A program made the translations under genes and the position numbers. A model generated the notes under the pieces. It saw only the letters and a program-made list of their open reading frames with translations. It did not search any database and was not told where the DNA came from. 51,012 nucleotides of DNA from Bacteroidia bacterium (lineage in GTDB: Bacteria > Bacteroidota > Bacteroidia > B-17B0 > Aurantibacillaceae). The stretch is from contig JADLER010000159.1 of the NCBI GenBank assembly GCA_020846025.1, forward strand, positions 1 to 51,012, in the 5' to 3' direction. Position 1 is the stretch's first letter, and each line of letters begins with the position of its first letter. Positions 28,898-38,900 of this stretch are shown one piece after another.

Positions 28898-28902
28898 GTT
28901 TC
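28877..28902. promoter_or_regulatory. Candidate TetR operator overlapping the efflux promoter
   Basis: GAAACT (28877-28882) and AGTTTC (28897-28902) are inverted arms 14 bases apart, lying in the spacer and -33 region of the operon promoter. A bound TetR dimer here would occlude RNA polymerase. The arms are short and the interior is not symmetric, so this is weak evidence. Confidence 0.3.
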
Positions 28903-28945
28903 CGATTAAAAATTTATGGTATGATATTTGTTAAAAATAACCGTT

Positions 28946-28964
28946 TTGTTAAAAAAATTAACAA
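28946..28964. promoter_or_regulatory. Palindrome in the tetR/adhesin intergenic region
   Basis: TTGTTAA and TTAACAA flank five A residues, a perfect 7-bp inverted repeat. A further TTGTTAAAAA lies 18 bases upstream (28928-28937). It is midway between the divergent tetR and adhesin genes and could be an operator for either, or simply AT-rich chance symmetry. Confidence 0.3.
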
Positions 28965-29011
28965 TATGTTTTTTTATACCCTACTAAATCATGATATTTG
29001 TCGAACTAGAT

Positions 29012-29047
29012 TTGACTTTAATCACTTTTAAAATATACTACAATTTG
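29012..29047 (+). promoter_or_regulatory. Candidate promoter of the adhesin-SprF-PorE block
   Basis: TTG (29012-29014) and TACAATTTG (29039-29047) are 24 bases apart; the -7 box has three rather than two bases between TA and TTTG, so it is an approximate consensus match. It ends nine bases before the ATG at 29057. Confidence 0.35.
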
Positions 29048-29056
29048 TTATAAATT

Positions 29057-32000
29057 ATGTTTAAGAAGAAAATAATTCTGTTGTTATTGCCTCTAACATT
29101 TATCTTAAATGTTCATGCTCAAATAGATACAAGCTTTTGGTTTGTTGCGCCCGATATTTCCCAAGGTTTAGGAGATAGACCTATTTATCTATATTTTAAT
29201 ACCTATGCTCAGGCGGCAAATGTTAATATTAGTCAGCCAGCAAATGGTTCTTTTGTGCCTGTAAACCTTAGTATTCCAGCTAATTCCATCGACTCAATTA
29301 ATTTAACGCCTTTTATTGCTTCAATTGAGAACAATACCCCTAATGCAGTATTAAATAGAGGGTTACACATTTCCTCTTCTCAAAAAATTTCGGTTTTATA
29401 TTCAATAAGAGCTGCTGCTAACAGAGAGTATCTGAGCTTAAAAGGTTCTAAAGCCTTAGGAAAAGATTTTTATGTGCCTATGCAAGAATTCTGGAATCAG
29501 GCACCTGCAACCTCGCCAAAATCTTTTTCTTCTTTCGATATTGTGGCTTCTGAAAATAATACGACAGTATTAATAACTCCAAGAACGGCAATTATAGGTC
29601 ATGCCGCAAATGCAACTTTTACGGTGTTACTTCAAAGAGGAGAAACTTTTTCTTGCCAGGATACTGCTCGTTCGGCTACTACAAGCTTAGCAGGTTCTAT
29701 TATTTCATCTAATAAGCCTTTAGCAATTACTATTCAATCTAGTGGATTAAACGAGTTAGGTTGTTTAAGTTCTGTTACAGATCAAATAACATCTTCAGAT
29801 TATGCAGGTACTGATTATGTAGTGTTGAGGGGAAAGGCAAGTACTGAAAAAATATTTGTGCTAGCCACTCAAAATAATACCCAATTAACGGTGGACGATG
29901 GTACAGTTACAACCAAAGTGATGAATTATGGTGAGAATTATACTTATACTGCTGCTCAAAATATTACATACATAAAAACAGATAAACCTGTATATTTATT
30001 CCATGTATCGGGTTACGGCTGTCGTTTAAGTGGCGCACAATTGCCACCTTTATATTGTGCTGGTACCTTTTCTACTGCTTTTACTAGAGCTTCATCAGAT
30101 TCATTATATGTAAATTTATTTACACGTACTGGATATGAAGGCAATTTTGCATTAAACGGAAACGCATCATTAGTTCCTGCTTCTGCCTTTACAGTGGTAC
30201 CAGGTACATCTGGATCTGTTAAAGCTGCTAGAATTTTATATAGTACAGCAACTGTACCAGTGGGATCACATAATGTAATCACGAATAGTGGCGACGTTTA
30301 CGGTTTAGGTATTTTAAATGGTACTTCTTCTAAAGGAAGTGCTTATGCTTATACATCGGAGTTCGTTTCCTATCCTTCAATAAATGCTGGCAGTAATTTC
30401 ACTATTTGTGCTAATGGAAACTTAGTTTTAAATGGGCAAGTAGGAGGAGGAAATGTAACGGGTACATGGTCAACAAATGGATATGGTTCATTCGCTGCAG
30501 GTACTTCTGCACTTACAAATACGTATGTGCCTAGCCAATTAGATACAACGGTTAAGCCTGTTAGAATTGTTTTATCTGCTACTGGTCAATGTCCACAATT
30601 AAAAGATACACTATTTCTTAGTGTTAAACAATCACCTCTTGTAAATGCTTCGGTAGATCAATTAGTTTGTGCAAATAATGCTAATACTTTATTAAACGGA
30701 AGTGTAACAGGCGGTTCATCAACTGGAATATGGACAAGTGCTGGAACAGGTTCATTTACACCTTCAAATACAACATTAAATGCAACCTATGTACCTAGTA
30801 CTGCAGATATTTCATCTGGCAGTGTAAAACTGGTATTGGCATCAACTGCAAACGGTATTTGTTCTGCCTCTAAAGATTCAATACTTGTTTCTTTTACACC
30901 ACCGCCTTCAGTAAACATTGCAGCAACTACAATTTCAGTGTGTGCAAATAACCCATCAGTTTCTGTGAGTGGTACTGTAACAGGAATCACCACAACTGGC
31001 AAGTGGACAACTAGTGGAACAGGAAATTTTAATCCGAGCAATATTCAGTTAAGCACTGGTTATATACCTAGTGCTGCAGATATTTCAGCTGGAACTATAA
31101 AACTTTATTTAAGTTCAACTAGTAATGGAAATTGTAATCCTGCTCAAGATAGTGTAACTATTATATTTACTGCACCTCCTATGGTAAATGCAGGCCCAAA
31201 TAAATCAGTATGTAAAAATAATATGCTTACCGTGTTAAATGGAACAGTAAGTGGAGCTACTTCTACAGGTGTTTGGAGTGGAGGTTTAGGAACTTTTTCA
31301 CCAAGCAACTCCGCTTTAACAGTAACATATACCCCAACACCAGCTGAAATTTCGGGTGGCTCTGTAAATTTAATCTTAACATCTACAGCCAATGGTAATT
31401 GTAATGCGGTTAGTAGTAATATTAATATTTCATTCACTAATCCACCATACGTAAATGCAGGATCAGATTTAAGTGTTTGTAAAAATAATGTCAATACTGT
31501 TCTATCTGGAGTTGTTTCTGGAACAACAACAACAGGAATATGGAGTGGTGGAACAGGCACCTTTACACCTAGTAATTCTGTATTGAACCCAACTTACACA
31601 CCAACACCTGCTGAAATCGCATCAGGTTTAATCACTTTAACTTTAACATCAACCAATAATTCCAATTGTAATGCAGTTACTGATGTAATGCAAATTAACT
31701 TTACAAACCCGCCAGTTGTAAATGCTGGCTCTAATCTTTCTATTTGTAAGAATAATGCTGCAACACCTTTAAGTGGTGTTGTTACAGGTACAACAACAAC
31801 AGGTGTGTGGAGTGGAGGAACTGGTAGTTTTAACCCAAGTAACTCAGTTTTAAATGCTACATATACACCAAGTGCTTCAGAACTTACAGCGGGGTCAGTA
31901 ACTTTAACTTTAGCATCTTCAAATAATGGTAATTGTAATCAAGTAACAGATGATGTTGTAATTAATTTCACGGCACCACCAGTAGTTAATACAGGTTCTG

Positions 32001-34882
32001 CTATGTATGTGTGTAAAAACAATAGTACATCAGCATTAACAGGAACCATTTCTGGCGCTACTACAACAGGAATATGGAGTGGAGGAACAGGCACCTTTAC
32101 ACCAAACAACACTACTATTAATGCAAATTATCAGCCTTCTGCAACTGAACTAGCTAATGGTTCTGTGATATTAAATTTAACTTCTACAGGAAACGGAAAT
32201 TGTAATGCTGTAAGTAGTAACGTTACCATTTATTTTACAAATCCTCCTTATGTAAATGCAGGTGCCGATTTATCAGTTTGTAAAAACAATATAAATACAG
32301 TATTATCGGGCGTTGTGTCTGGTACTACAACTACTGGAATCTGGAGCGGAGGTACAGGTACATTCACACCAAGTTCGGCAGCTCTTAATCCCACTTATAC
32401 TCCAACTCCAGCCGAGATTGCTGCCGGAAGTTTAACACTTACTTTAACTTCTACTAATAATTCTAATTGTAATGCGGTAAATGATGCTATGGTTATTAAC
32501 TTTATTAATGCACCAATTGTTAATGCTGGTATTGATTTATCATCATGTAAAAACAATGCATCAACAGCTTTAAGTGGTTCTGTTACAGGTATTACAACAA
32601 CTGGTGTATGGAGTGGAGGTGCAGGAAGTTATAACCCTAGTAACTCAGTTTTAAATGCGACTTACACACCTAATTCTACAGAGTTGGCAACAGGTTCGGT
32701 AACACTAACTTTAACTTCATCAAATAATGGAAGTTGTAATCAGGTTACAGATAATGTGGTTATTAATTTTACATTACCACCTTCTGTAAATGCAGGAACA
32801 GATGTATATGCTTGTAAAAATAATGCTTCTACAATATTAACTGGAACAGTTTCTGGCGCTACTACAACGGGAGTTTGGAGTGGTGGAACAGGTACCTTTA
32901 CACCAAATAATACAACTTTAAATGCAAGTTATCAGCCTAGTGCTTCAGAGTTAGCTGCAGGTTATGTTAATTTAGTTTTAACTTCAACTAACAATGGAGG
33001 TTGTGTTGCAGTGAGTGATTATATGCAAATGTTCTTTAATAATGCTCCAATAGTAAATGCTGGCGTAGATATGTATGCATGTCAAAATAACGCTATGCCG
33101 ATTATTGCGGGTGTAATAACAGGAACAACTAGTACAGGTATTTGGAGTGGAGGTGCTGGAACATATAATCCATCTAATACTGCACTTACTACAACTTACA
33201 CACCAACAGCATCTGAATTAGCAGCTGGATCGGTTACTTTAACTTTAACTTCAACAAATAATGGAAATTGTAATGCGGTAGTTGATAGTATGGTCGTTTT
33301 CTTTACTAATGCACCGGTTGTTTCAGCTGGAAGTGATATTTCATCTTGTAAAAACAATCCTGCATTTGGATTAGCAGGTGTAGTAACTGGACCAACTACA
33401 ACAGGAATTTGGACAGGAGGTTTAGGTAGTTATAACCCTGGCAGTACAATCTTAACAGCAACTTATACTCCTACAGCAGCTGAGTTGGCTGCAGGTTCAG
33501 TAACTTTAGTTCTATCCTCAACAAATAATGGAACTTGTGCTCAAACCAAAGATACGGTAGTGGTTTCGTTTATAAATGCACCTGTTACTAATGCTGGTAT
33601 AGATGTGTATTCTTGTAAAAATAATCCATTATCTATTTTATCTGGTACCGTTACTGGTCCAACAACAACAGGTGTTTGGAGTGGAGGAAGTGGAACTTTC
33701 TTGCCTAGTAATACAGCATTAACGGCTACCTATGTACCTACTACAGCTGAAATTGGTGCAGGTTTTGTGAATTTAACTTTAACATCAAGTAATAATGGTA
33801 ATTGTAATGCAGTGAGCGATATTGTGAAAGTGAATTATATGCCAGAGCCATTTGCTAATTTTAATTTCAATAATGTATGTTTAAACTTAGCAACATCATT
33901 TACAGACTTCTCATTGCCTGCAGCAGGTTCAATTACAGACTGGGAATGGAATTTTGGTGATGGTAGTCCGGTAGATACAAATGCAACCACAACACATATT
34001 TTTCCAACTTCTGGCTCGTTTACAGTTCAATTAGTGGTTAAAAATTCTTATGGTTGTTCTGATACTATAAGACAATCTCCAACTGTTTATCCTTTACCTA
34101 ATGCTAATTTTGGAATTACGAAAATATGTAATGGAACAGATTTGAGTTTGTATTTCTCTGATAGTTCAACTGTAAATTCACCTGAGATGGTAAACCAATG
34201 GTTTTGGGATTTTGGAGGGCCAGGAGTAAGTAATTTACATAATCCTACTCAGTTATATCCAGGCTCTGGTTTATACAATATTACTTTAATTGCTACAACC
34301 AATCATAATTGTAAGGATACTATTGTGAAACAAATTAACTTATTACCTCGTCCTATAGCAGGATTTGCCTACTCAATGACATCTGGTGCGAACGTAGGAA
34401 CAACTGTATCATTTGTTGATACATCAAGCTATGCAAGTAACTGGTCGTATAACTTTGGTGATGGCACAAACTCTAACTTACAAAATCCATCAACTGTTTA
34501 TTTTGATAACGGCGTGTTTGTTGTAACACAAATTGTAAGTGATGGGTATGGTTGTACTGATACTGCTAGAGTTGCTATTAAGATAAGTAATATTACTACT
34601 GAAATTTCTACTTTAATCCCGAATGCTATTTCACCAAATGGTGATGGAAAAAATGATGTATGGAAATTAGAATTCCTTGATTTATTATATCCAAATGCAA
34701 CAGTAGAAATCTATAATCGTTGGGGAGAACAGATTTATACAGCCTATAATGGTTACAAAGATCCTTGGGATGGAACGTATAAAGGTGAAAAACTACCTGT
34801 TGGAACCTATTATTATGTTTTAATATTAAATGACTCAAAAAATACGCCACCATTTAAGGGAGGTATTTTATTAGTAAGATAA
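29057..34882 (+). CDS. Giant T9SS type B surface protein A (IgGFc-binding-like N-terminus, 13 Cys-pair repeats, PKD domains)
   Basis: A 1941-aa exported protein. Order: signal peptide (1-21, ending VHAQ); an IgGFc-binding-like domain (about 22-440, with ENNTTVLITPR, GHAANATF and NGNASLVPASAFTVVPGT); 13 tandem repeats of about 89 aa (442-1599); three PKD-like domains (about 1600-1845, each with a WxFGDG or WDFGG core); and a type B sorting domain (1853-1941: NAISPNGDGKNDVW, EIYNRWGEQIY, LPVGTYYYVLIL). The T9SS should export it and tether it to the cell surface. The next gene, 35 bases on, encodes a PorP/SprF-like protein, the usual partner for type B cargo. By analogy with SprB it may be an adhesin for gliding or surface attachment, but motility itself is not shown here. 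Repeat detail is given in the repeat entry. Confidence 0.92.
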   Translation: MFKKKIILLLLPLTFILNVHAQIDTSFWFVAPDISQGLGDRPIYLYFNTYAQAANVNISQPANGSFVPVNLSIPANSIDSINLTPFIASIENNTPNAVLNRGLHISSSQKISVLYSIRAAANREYLSLKGSKALGKDFYVPMQEFWNQAPATSPKSFSSFDIVASENNTTVLITPRTAIIGHAANATFTVLLQRGETFSCQDTARSATTSLAGSIISSNKPLAITIQSSGLNELGCLSSVTDQITSSDYAGTDYVVLRGKASTEKIFVLATQNNTQLTVDDGTVTTKVMNYGENYTYTAAQNITYIKTDKPVYLFHVSGYGCRLSGAQLPPLYCAGTFSTAFTRASSDSLYVNLFTRTGYEGNFALNGNASLVPASAFTVVPGTSGSVKAARILYSTATVPVGSHNVITNSGDVYGLGILNGTSSKGSAYAYTSEFVSYPSINAGSNFTICANGNLVLNGQVGGGNVTGTWSTNGYGSFAAGTSALTNTYVPSQLDTTVKPVRIVLSATGQCPQLKDTLFLSVKQSPLVNASVDQLVCANNANTLLNGSVTGGSSTGIWTSAGTGSFTPSNTTLNATYVPSTADISSGSVKLVLASTANGICSASKDSILVSFTPPPSVNIAATTISVCANNPSVSVSGTVTGITTTGKWTTSGTGNFNPSNIQLSTGYIPSAADISAGTIKLYLSSTSNGNCNPAQDSVTIIFTAPPMVNAGPNKSVCKNNMLTVLNGTVSGATSTGVWSGGLGTFSPSNSALTVTYTPTPAEISGGSVNLILTSTANGNCNAVSSNINISFTNPPYVNAGSDLSVCKNNVNTVLSGVVSGTTTTGIWSGGTGTFTPSNSVLNPTYTPTPAEIASGLITLTLTSTNNSNCNAVTDVMQINFTNPPVVNAGSNLSICKNNAATPLSGVVTGTTTTGVWSGGTGSFNPSNSVLNATYTPSASELTAGSVTLTLASSNNGNCNQVTDDVVINFTAPPVVNTGSAMYVCKNNSTSALTGTISGATTTGIWSGGTGTFTPNNTTINANYQPSATELANGSVILNLTSTGNGNCNAVSSNVTIYFTNPPYVNAGADLSVCKNNINTVLSGVVSGTTTTGIWSGGTGTFTPSSAALNPTYTPTPAEIAAGSLTLTLTSTNNSNCNAVNDAMVINFINAPIVNAGIDLSSCKNNASTALSGSVTGITTTGVWSGGAGSYNPSNSVLNATYTPNSTELATGSVTLTLTSSNNGSCNQVTDNVVINFTLPPSVNAGTDVYACKNNASTILTGTVSGATTTGVWSGGTGTFTPNNTTLNASYQPSASELAAGYVNLVLTSTNNGGCVAVSDYMQMFFNNAPIVNAGVDMYACQNNAMPIIAGVITGTTSTGIWSGGAGTYNPSNTALTTTYTPTASELAAGSVTLTLTSTNNGNCNAVVDSMVVFFTNAPVVSAGSDISSCKNNPAFGLAGVVTGPTTTGIWTGGLGSYNPGSTILTATYTPTAAELAAGSVTLVLSSTNNGTCAQTKDTVVVSFINAPVTNAGIDVYSCKNNPLSILSGTVTGPTTTGVWSGGSGTFLPSNTALTATYVPTTAEIGAGFVNLTLTSSNNGNCNAVSDIVKVNYMPEPFANFNFNNVCLNLATSFTDFSLPAAGSITDWEWNFGDGSPVDTNATTTHIFPTSGSFTVQLVVKNSYGCSDTIRQSPTVYPLPNANFGITKICNGTDLSLYFSDSSTVNSPEMVNQWFWDFGGPGVSNLHNPTQLYPGSGLYNITLIATTNHNCKDTIVKQINLLPRPIAGFAYSMTSGANVGTTVSFVDTSSYASNWSYNFGDGTNSNLQNPSTVYFDNGVFVVTQIVSDGYGCTDTARVAIKISNITTEISTLIPNAISPNGDGKNDVWKLEFLDLLYPNATVEIYNRWGEQIYTAYNGYKDPWDGTYKGEKLPVGTYYYVLILNDSKNTPPFKGGILLVR
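30380..33853 (+). repeat. Array of 13 protein-coding repeats (about 267 bp each) in surface protein A
   Basis: Residues 442-1599 are 13 units averaging 89 aa. The consensus pattern is VNAG-x-D-x5-CKNN ... G-x-V-x-G-x-TTTG-x-W-S-GG-x-G-x-(F/Y)-x-P-x-N ... Y-x-P-x3-E-(L/I)-x-x-G-x-(V/I)-x-L-x-L-x-ST-x-NG-x-CN-x-V ... FTN-x-P. Every unit has exactly two cysteines in fixed positions. The first three units (442 to about 708) are the most divergent (CAN instead of CKN, W-x-T-x-G instead of WSGG). Confidence 0.93.
31184..32785 (+). repeat. Two copies of an 801-bp three-repeat super-unit in surface protein A
   Basis: Units starting at 31184, 31451 and 31718 correspond one-to-one to those starting at 31985, 32252 and 32519, each exactly 801 bases later. 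The second and third pairs are especially alike (for example CKNNVNTVLSGVVSGTTTTG versus CKNNINTVLSGVVSGTTTTG). The unit at 32786 again resembles that at 31985 (PNNTTLNASYQPSASEL versus PNNTTINANYQPSATEL). Confidence 0.8.
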
Positions 34883-34917
34883 TTAAAATATGTACTAGAA
34901 AGAATATAAAAAGATAA

Positions 34918-35910
34918 ATGAAAAAGATGTTATATATAAAATGGATGCTACTAGTTGTGTTAACAACAACTACAACTTTATTGGCACAACAATTACCTAT
35001 TTATACAAATTATGTATTAAATCCTTATGCATATAATCCAGCAGTTGCTGGTTCTAAACCACATGTAGTTGCAAATTTTAATTTTCGTAACCAATGGGTA
35101 GGATTTCAAGATGCACCAAAAACATATATGGTAAGTGCCCATAGCCCAATTGGTAAAGCCAAAAAAGTGGCAATTGGTGCATTAGTTAATTCAGATAACA
35201 CAGGATTGTTATCTCGCACAAATGGTTATTTAACGTTTGCTTATCAAATAAAATTAAACGAGAAATATAAATTAGGATTGGGGGTTTCATTAGGCATGGT
35301 TCAATACCGTATAAAACTATTTGATGCAAAAGTAGCTGATTCGGGCGATGATTTATTAACGGGAAATGTTTTAGCAAATAATACCTTTGATTCAAATGGT
35401 GGTTTATATTTATACAGTGATAGATTATTTTTTGGCGTAGCCACTTATCAATATCTTGGTAATAAAATAACTTGGAAAGATTCCCATAGTAATTTATCAC
35501 AACATGTATTTGCAACTTTAGGATATAATTTTAATGTATCTAAAAATTTTTCTATTCAACCTTCAGCATTAGCAAAATTCAATGCGCCATTACCTATTCA
35601 GCCTGAATTCTGTTTGAGAGGAATTTATAAAGATATGATATGGATTGGTGGTTCTTATCGCTTGAATGATGCAGCAAGCGCACTATTAGGCGTAACTATA
35701 AAAGAAAAATTAAGTGTTGCTTATTCGTATGATATTACAACTTCAAAACTAAAAAGATACAATACTGGTTCACATGAAATTAGTATAATGTATCAGTTCA
35801 TAAAACCAAAACGTAAGTTAGATGCTGATGAACAAGAATTAAATGATATTGATAATAGTATTAAAACAAAATTAGAAAAGGAAAAACAAAATGAGAAAAA
35901 TAATAAATAG
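34918..35910 (+). CDS. PorP/SprF-family T9SS outer-membrane protein, partner of surface protein A
   Basis: A 330-aa protein with signal peptide (about 1-23, ending LLAQ) and the PorP/SprF pattern: LPIYTNYVLNPYAYNPAVAG, then FRNQWVGFQDAPKT, SAHSPI, and a run of amphipathic strands expected to form an outer-membrane beta-barrel (for example LGLGVSLGMVQY). Its C-terminal tail is Lys/Asn/Glu-rich. In Flavobacterium johnsoniae, SprF is required for secretion or anchoring of the adhesin SprB, and SprF-like proteins are generally encoded next to the type B cargo they serve; this one follows surface protein A by 35 bases. Its last 20 bases overlap the start of surface protein B, so the two genes are translationally coupled. 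Confidence 0.92.
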   Translation: MKKMLYIKWMLLVVLTTTTTLLAQQLPIYTNYVLNPYAYNPAVAGSKPHVVANFNFRNQWVGFQDAPKTYMVSAHSPIGKAKKVAIGALVNSDNTGLLSRTNGYLTFAYQIKLNEKYKLGLGVSLGMVQYRIKLFDAKVADSGDDLLTGNVLANNTFDSNGGLYLYSDRLFFGVATYQYLGNKITWKDSHSNLSQHVFATLGYNFNVSKNFSIQPSALAKFNAPLPIQPEFCLRGIYKDMIWIGGSYRLNDAASALLGVTIKEKLSVAYSYDITTSKLKRYNTGSHEISIMYQFIKPKRKLDADEQELNDIDNSIKTKLEKEKQNEKNNK

Positions 35911-38900
35911 CCTATTATTACTAATTTTCTTAGTAGCTAGTAAACCCGTTGCGGCTCAAATTGATACAGTGTTTTGGTTTGCCGCACCTTGGATAACTGT
36001 TGGACATGCTAATAGGGTGCCTATTGTAATGCGTATATCTACTTTTAACCAGCCAACTACTGTAAGGATTCAACAACCTGCTGGTACTTATGATACAACA
36101 TTTACTATTGCCGCTAACTCTTTATTCTCAAAGTTTTTAAGCCATATTGTTAATCAAGTAGAGAATTCTCCGGCTGATGTAGTTCATAATCGAGGTTTAA
36201 AAATCACTTCTGATTTTCCTATAACTGTTGTTTATGAAATTGTAACAAGTGGTAACAATCCTGAAACATATTCATTGAAAGGACAAAATGGAATGGGATA
36301 TGAGTTTGTTTGCCCTTTTCAAACCCAGCGATTTAACTGGGCTTTTTCACCTATCGCTAAATCACAAATTGATGTTGTAGCTACACAAAACAATACGGTG
36401 GTTTGGATTACGCCTCGATGTAATGTTGTGGGTCACGCTGCAAATGTAACTTATTCCATCATGTTAAATGCCGGACAAAGTTATGCTATTGAGAATGTAA
36501 CAAATAATACGAATGTACCGGGTCAGAATTTAAGTGGAACTATTGTAGTGGCTGACAAACCTATTTCTGTAACAGTAACAGATGATTCTGTGAGAGGCGT
36601 AACAGGTTGTATGGATGCCTTAGGCGATCAAATTGTGCCTGTAGAGGTTGTAGGAATGAACTACATTATAAATAAAGGCGGTTTATATGCAGCCGAAACT
36701 GAAGGTGCTTATATTGTCGCAACTCAAAATTTCACACAAGTTAATATAGATGATGGTGTTGTTACTACTGTATTATTAAATAAAGGTGATACCTATTATT
36801 ATCATATAGCTAACCCTTTAACATATATAACAAGTGATAAAAATATATATGTAATTCATGTAAGTGGTTTTGGTTGTGAAATGGGGGAAGCAATTATTCC
36901 TCCGTTAAACTGTGCAGGTTCTGAACAAATTAGTTTTACTCGTACCAATGCACAAACCTTTATTTTAAATGTGTTATGTAAAACGACGGCAACTGGTAAT
37001 TTTTTATTAAACGGGAATGCGACTTTAGTTCCAGCCTCTGCTTTTACAGTGGTGCCTGGTACAGGAGGCTTATGGAGCGGTGCACAAATTACATATAGCA
37101 CTAGTCAAATACCTGTTGGAGTAACTAATTTGCTAAGAAACACACACCCTGTGGATAGTATTTTCTCAATGGGAGTTATTAATGGAGGTGCGGGTACAGG
37201 TTGTTATTATCATTATATGTCTTCTTTTTTACGTAGAGTATATACTAATGCGGGTATCGATCAAAACATTTGTACAGCCACCACTCAAACAATTTCTTTA
37301 TCAGGAACAGTGGATGGAGGTGCGGTTGCTGGCGTTTGGACAACCACTAATGGAACTGGAACATTTGCTAATCCAAATAATCTAAGCACAACTTATACAC
37401 TTAGCCCTTCAGATTTTGCTTTACCTCAAGTTAAATTTGTGTTATCCTCTGTTGGTAATTGTACTCCTGTGAGAGATACTGTTGTTCTAAATGTATTTCA
37501 ATCACCAACTGTTAATGCTGGCTTAAATCAATCCTTATGTAAGAATAATATTTCAAATATTCCTATAAATGGCTCAGTAGCAATGGCTGCAGGCTCAAAC
37601 TGGACAACATCAGGAAGTGGTTCATTTGGAAATCCTGGCGCATTGAGCACAACTTATTTACCTTCACCAGCTGATTTGAGCAATGATAGTGTTAAGATAT
37701 ATCTTACATCTACTGGAAGTATGAATGGATGCCCAAATAAACAAGATAGTTTAATGTTGTATTTTACACCTTCTCCTACAATTGCGATATCTCCTGTAAC
37801 ATCAATGTGTGCTAATAACGCTACTATTGTTATTAGTGGTACAGTTACAGGTGCTACCAATACAGGAATTTGGTCTGGTGGTGCTGGGTCATATAATCCA
37901 GGAACAACATCATTAACAAATACATATGTTCCTACACCTACAGAAATTGCAACAGGTTCTGTAAATATTGTATTGGCATCTACAAATAACGGAAACTGTA
38001 AAGTAGTGAAAGATAGTATTCAAGTTTCCTTTACACCAGCACCGGTTGTACAACCTGGAAGTAATTTACTAATATGTCGTAATAATCCGTCATCAGTTTT
38101 ATCAGGTACTGTCTCAGGACCTACCACAACAGGTATTTGGAGTGGTGGTTCAGGAACATTTAACCCAAATAATACAACCTTAAATGCTATTTATGTTCCA
38201 ACTCCTGCAGAATTAGCAGCAGGGTCAGTTACCTTAACACTTAGTTCTACCGGTAATGGGAATTGTAATCAGGTTCAGAATAGTATGGTGATAAACTTTA
38301 CCAATCCAGCAAGTGTAGGAGCAGGTTCTGATATTTCAGTTTGTAAAAATAATCCATTACCTGTAGTAAATGGTTCTATTAGCGGGCCAACAACTACTGG
38401 AGTATGGACAGGTGGAACAGGATTGTTTAGCCCAAGTAATGCGGCACTAACAGCCACATACACACCAAGCCCAGCAGAAATAGCAGCGGGAACTACTACT
38501 TTAGTTTTAACATCTACCAACAATGGAAATTGTAATCAAGTAACTGATACTGTAATTGTAAACTTTACAAATGCGCCTGTAGTTAATGCTGGATTTGATT
38601 TATCAATTTGTAGAAACAACATTAATACATCAATTTCGGGTACTGTAACTGGCCCTACAACTACTGGTAATTGGACTGGGGGAGCAGGAACTTATAATCC
38701 AGGTAGTTCGGCTTTAACTTCTACATATACGCCAACACCTGCAGAGTTAGCTGCTGGTTCTGTTACTTTAACTTTAGTTTCAACTAATAATGGAAATTGT
38801 AACCAAGAACAGGATCAACTTGTAATCAATTTTACTAATCCTGCTGTGGTCGCGGCTGGACTTGACATTTCTGCTTGTAAAAACAATGCTAATGTTGCAT

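Noticed and set aside
28857-29056. A small RNA or tRNA in the tetR/adhesin intergenic region
   Set aside because: No cloverleaf or terminator-ended hairpin is visible; the region holds the promoters and two palindromes described.
31144-31560. Long antisense open frames through both repeat arrays (for example 31144-31560, 38275-38523, 39616-39936 on the minus strand)
   Set aside because: They recur because the sense strand repeats with the same codon pattern and few complementary stop codons; they have no signal, start context or conserved product, and they lie wholly inside well-supported genes.
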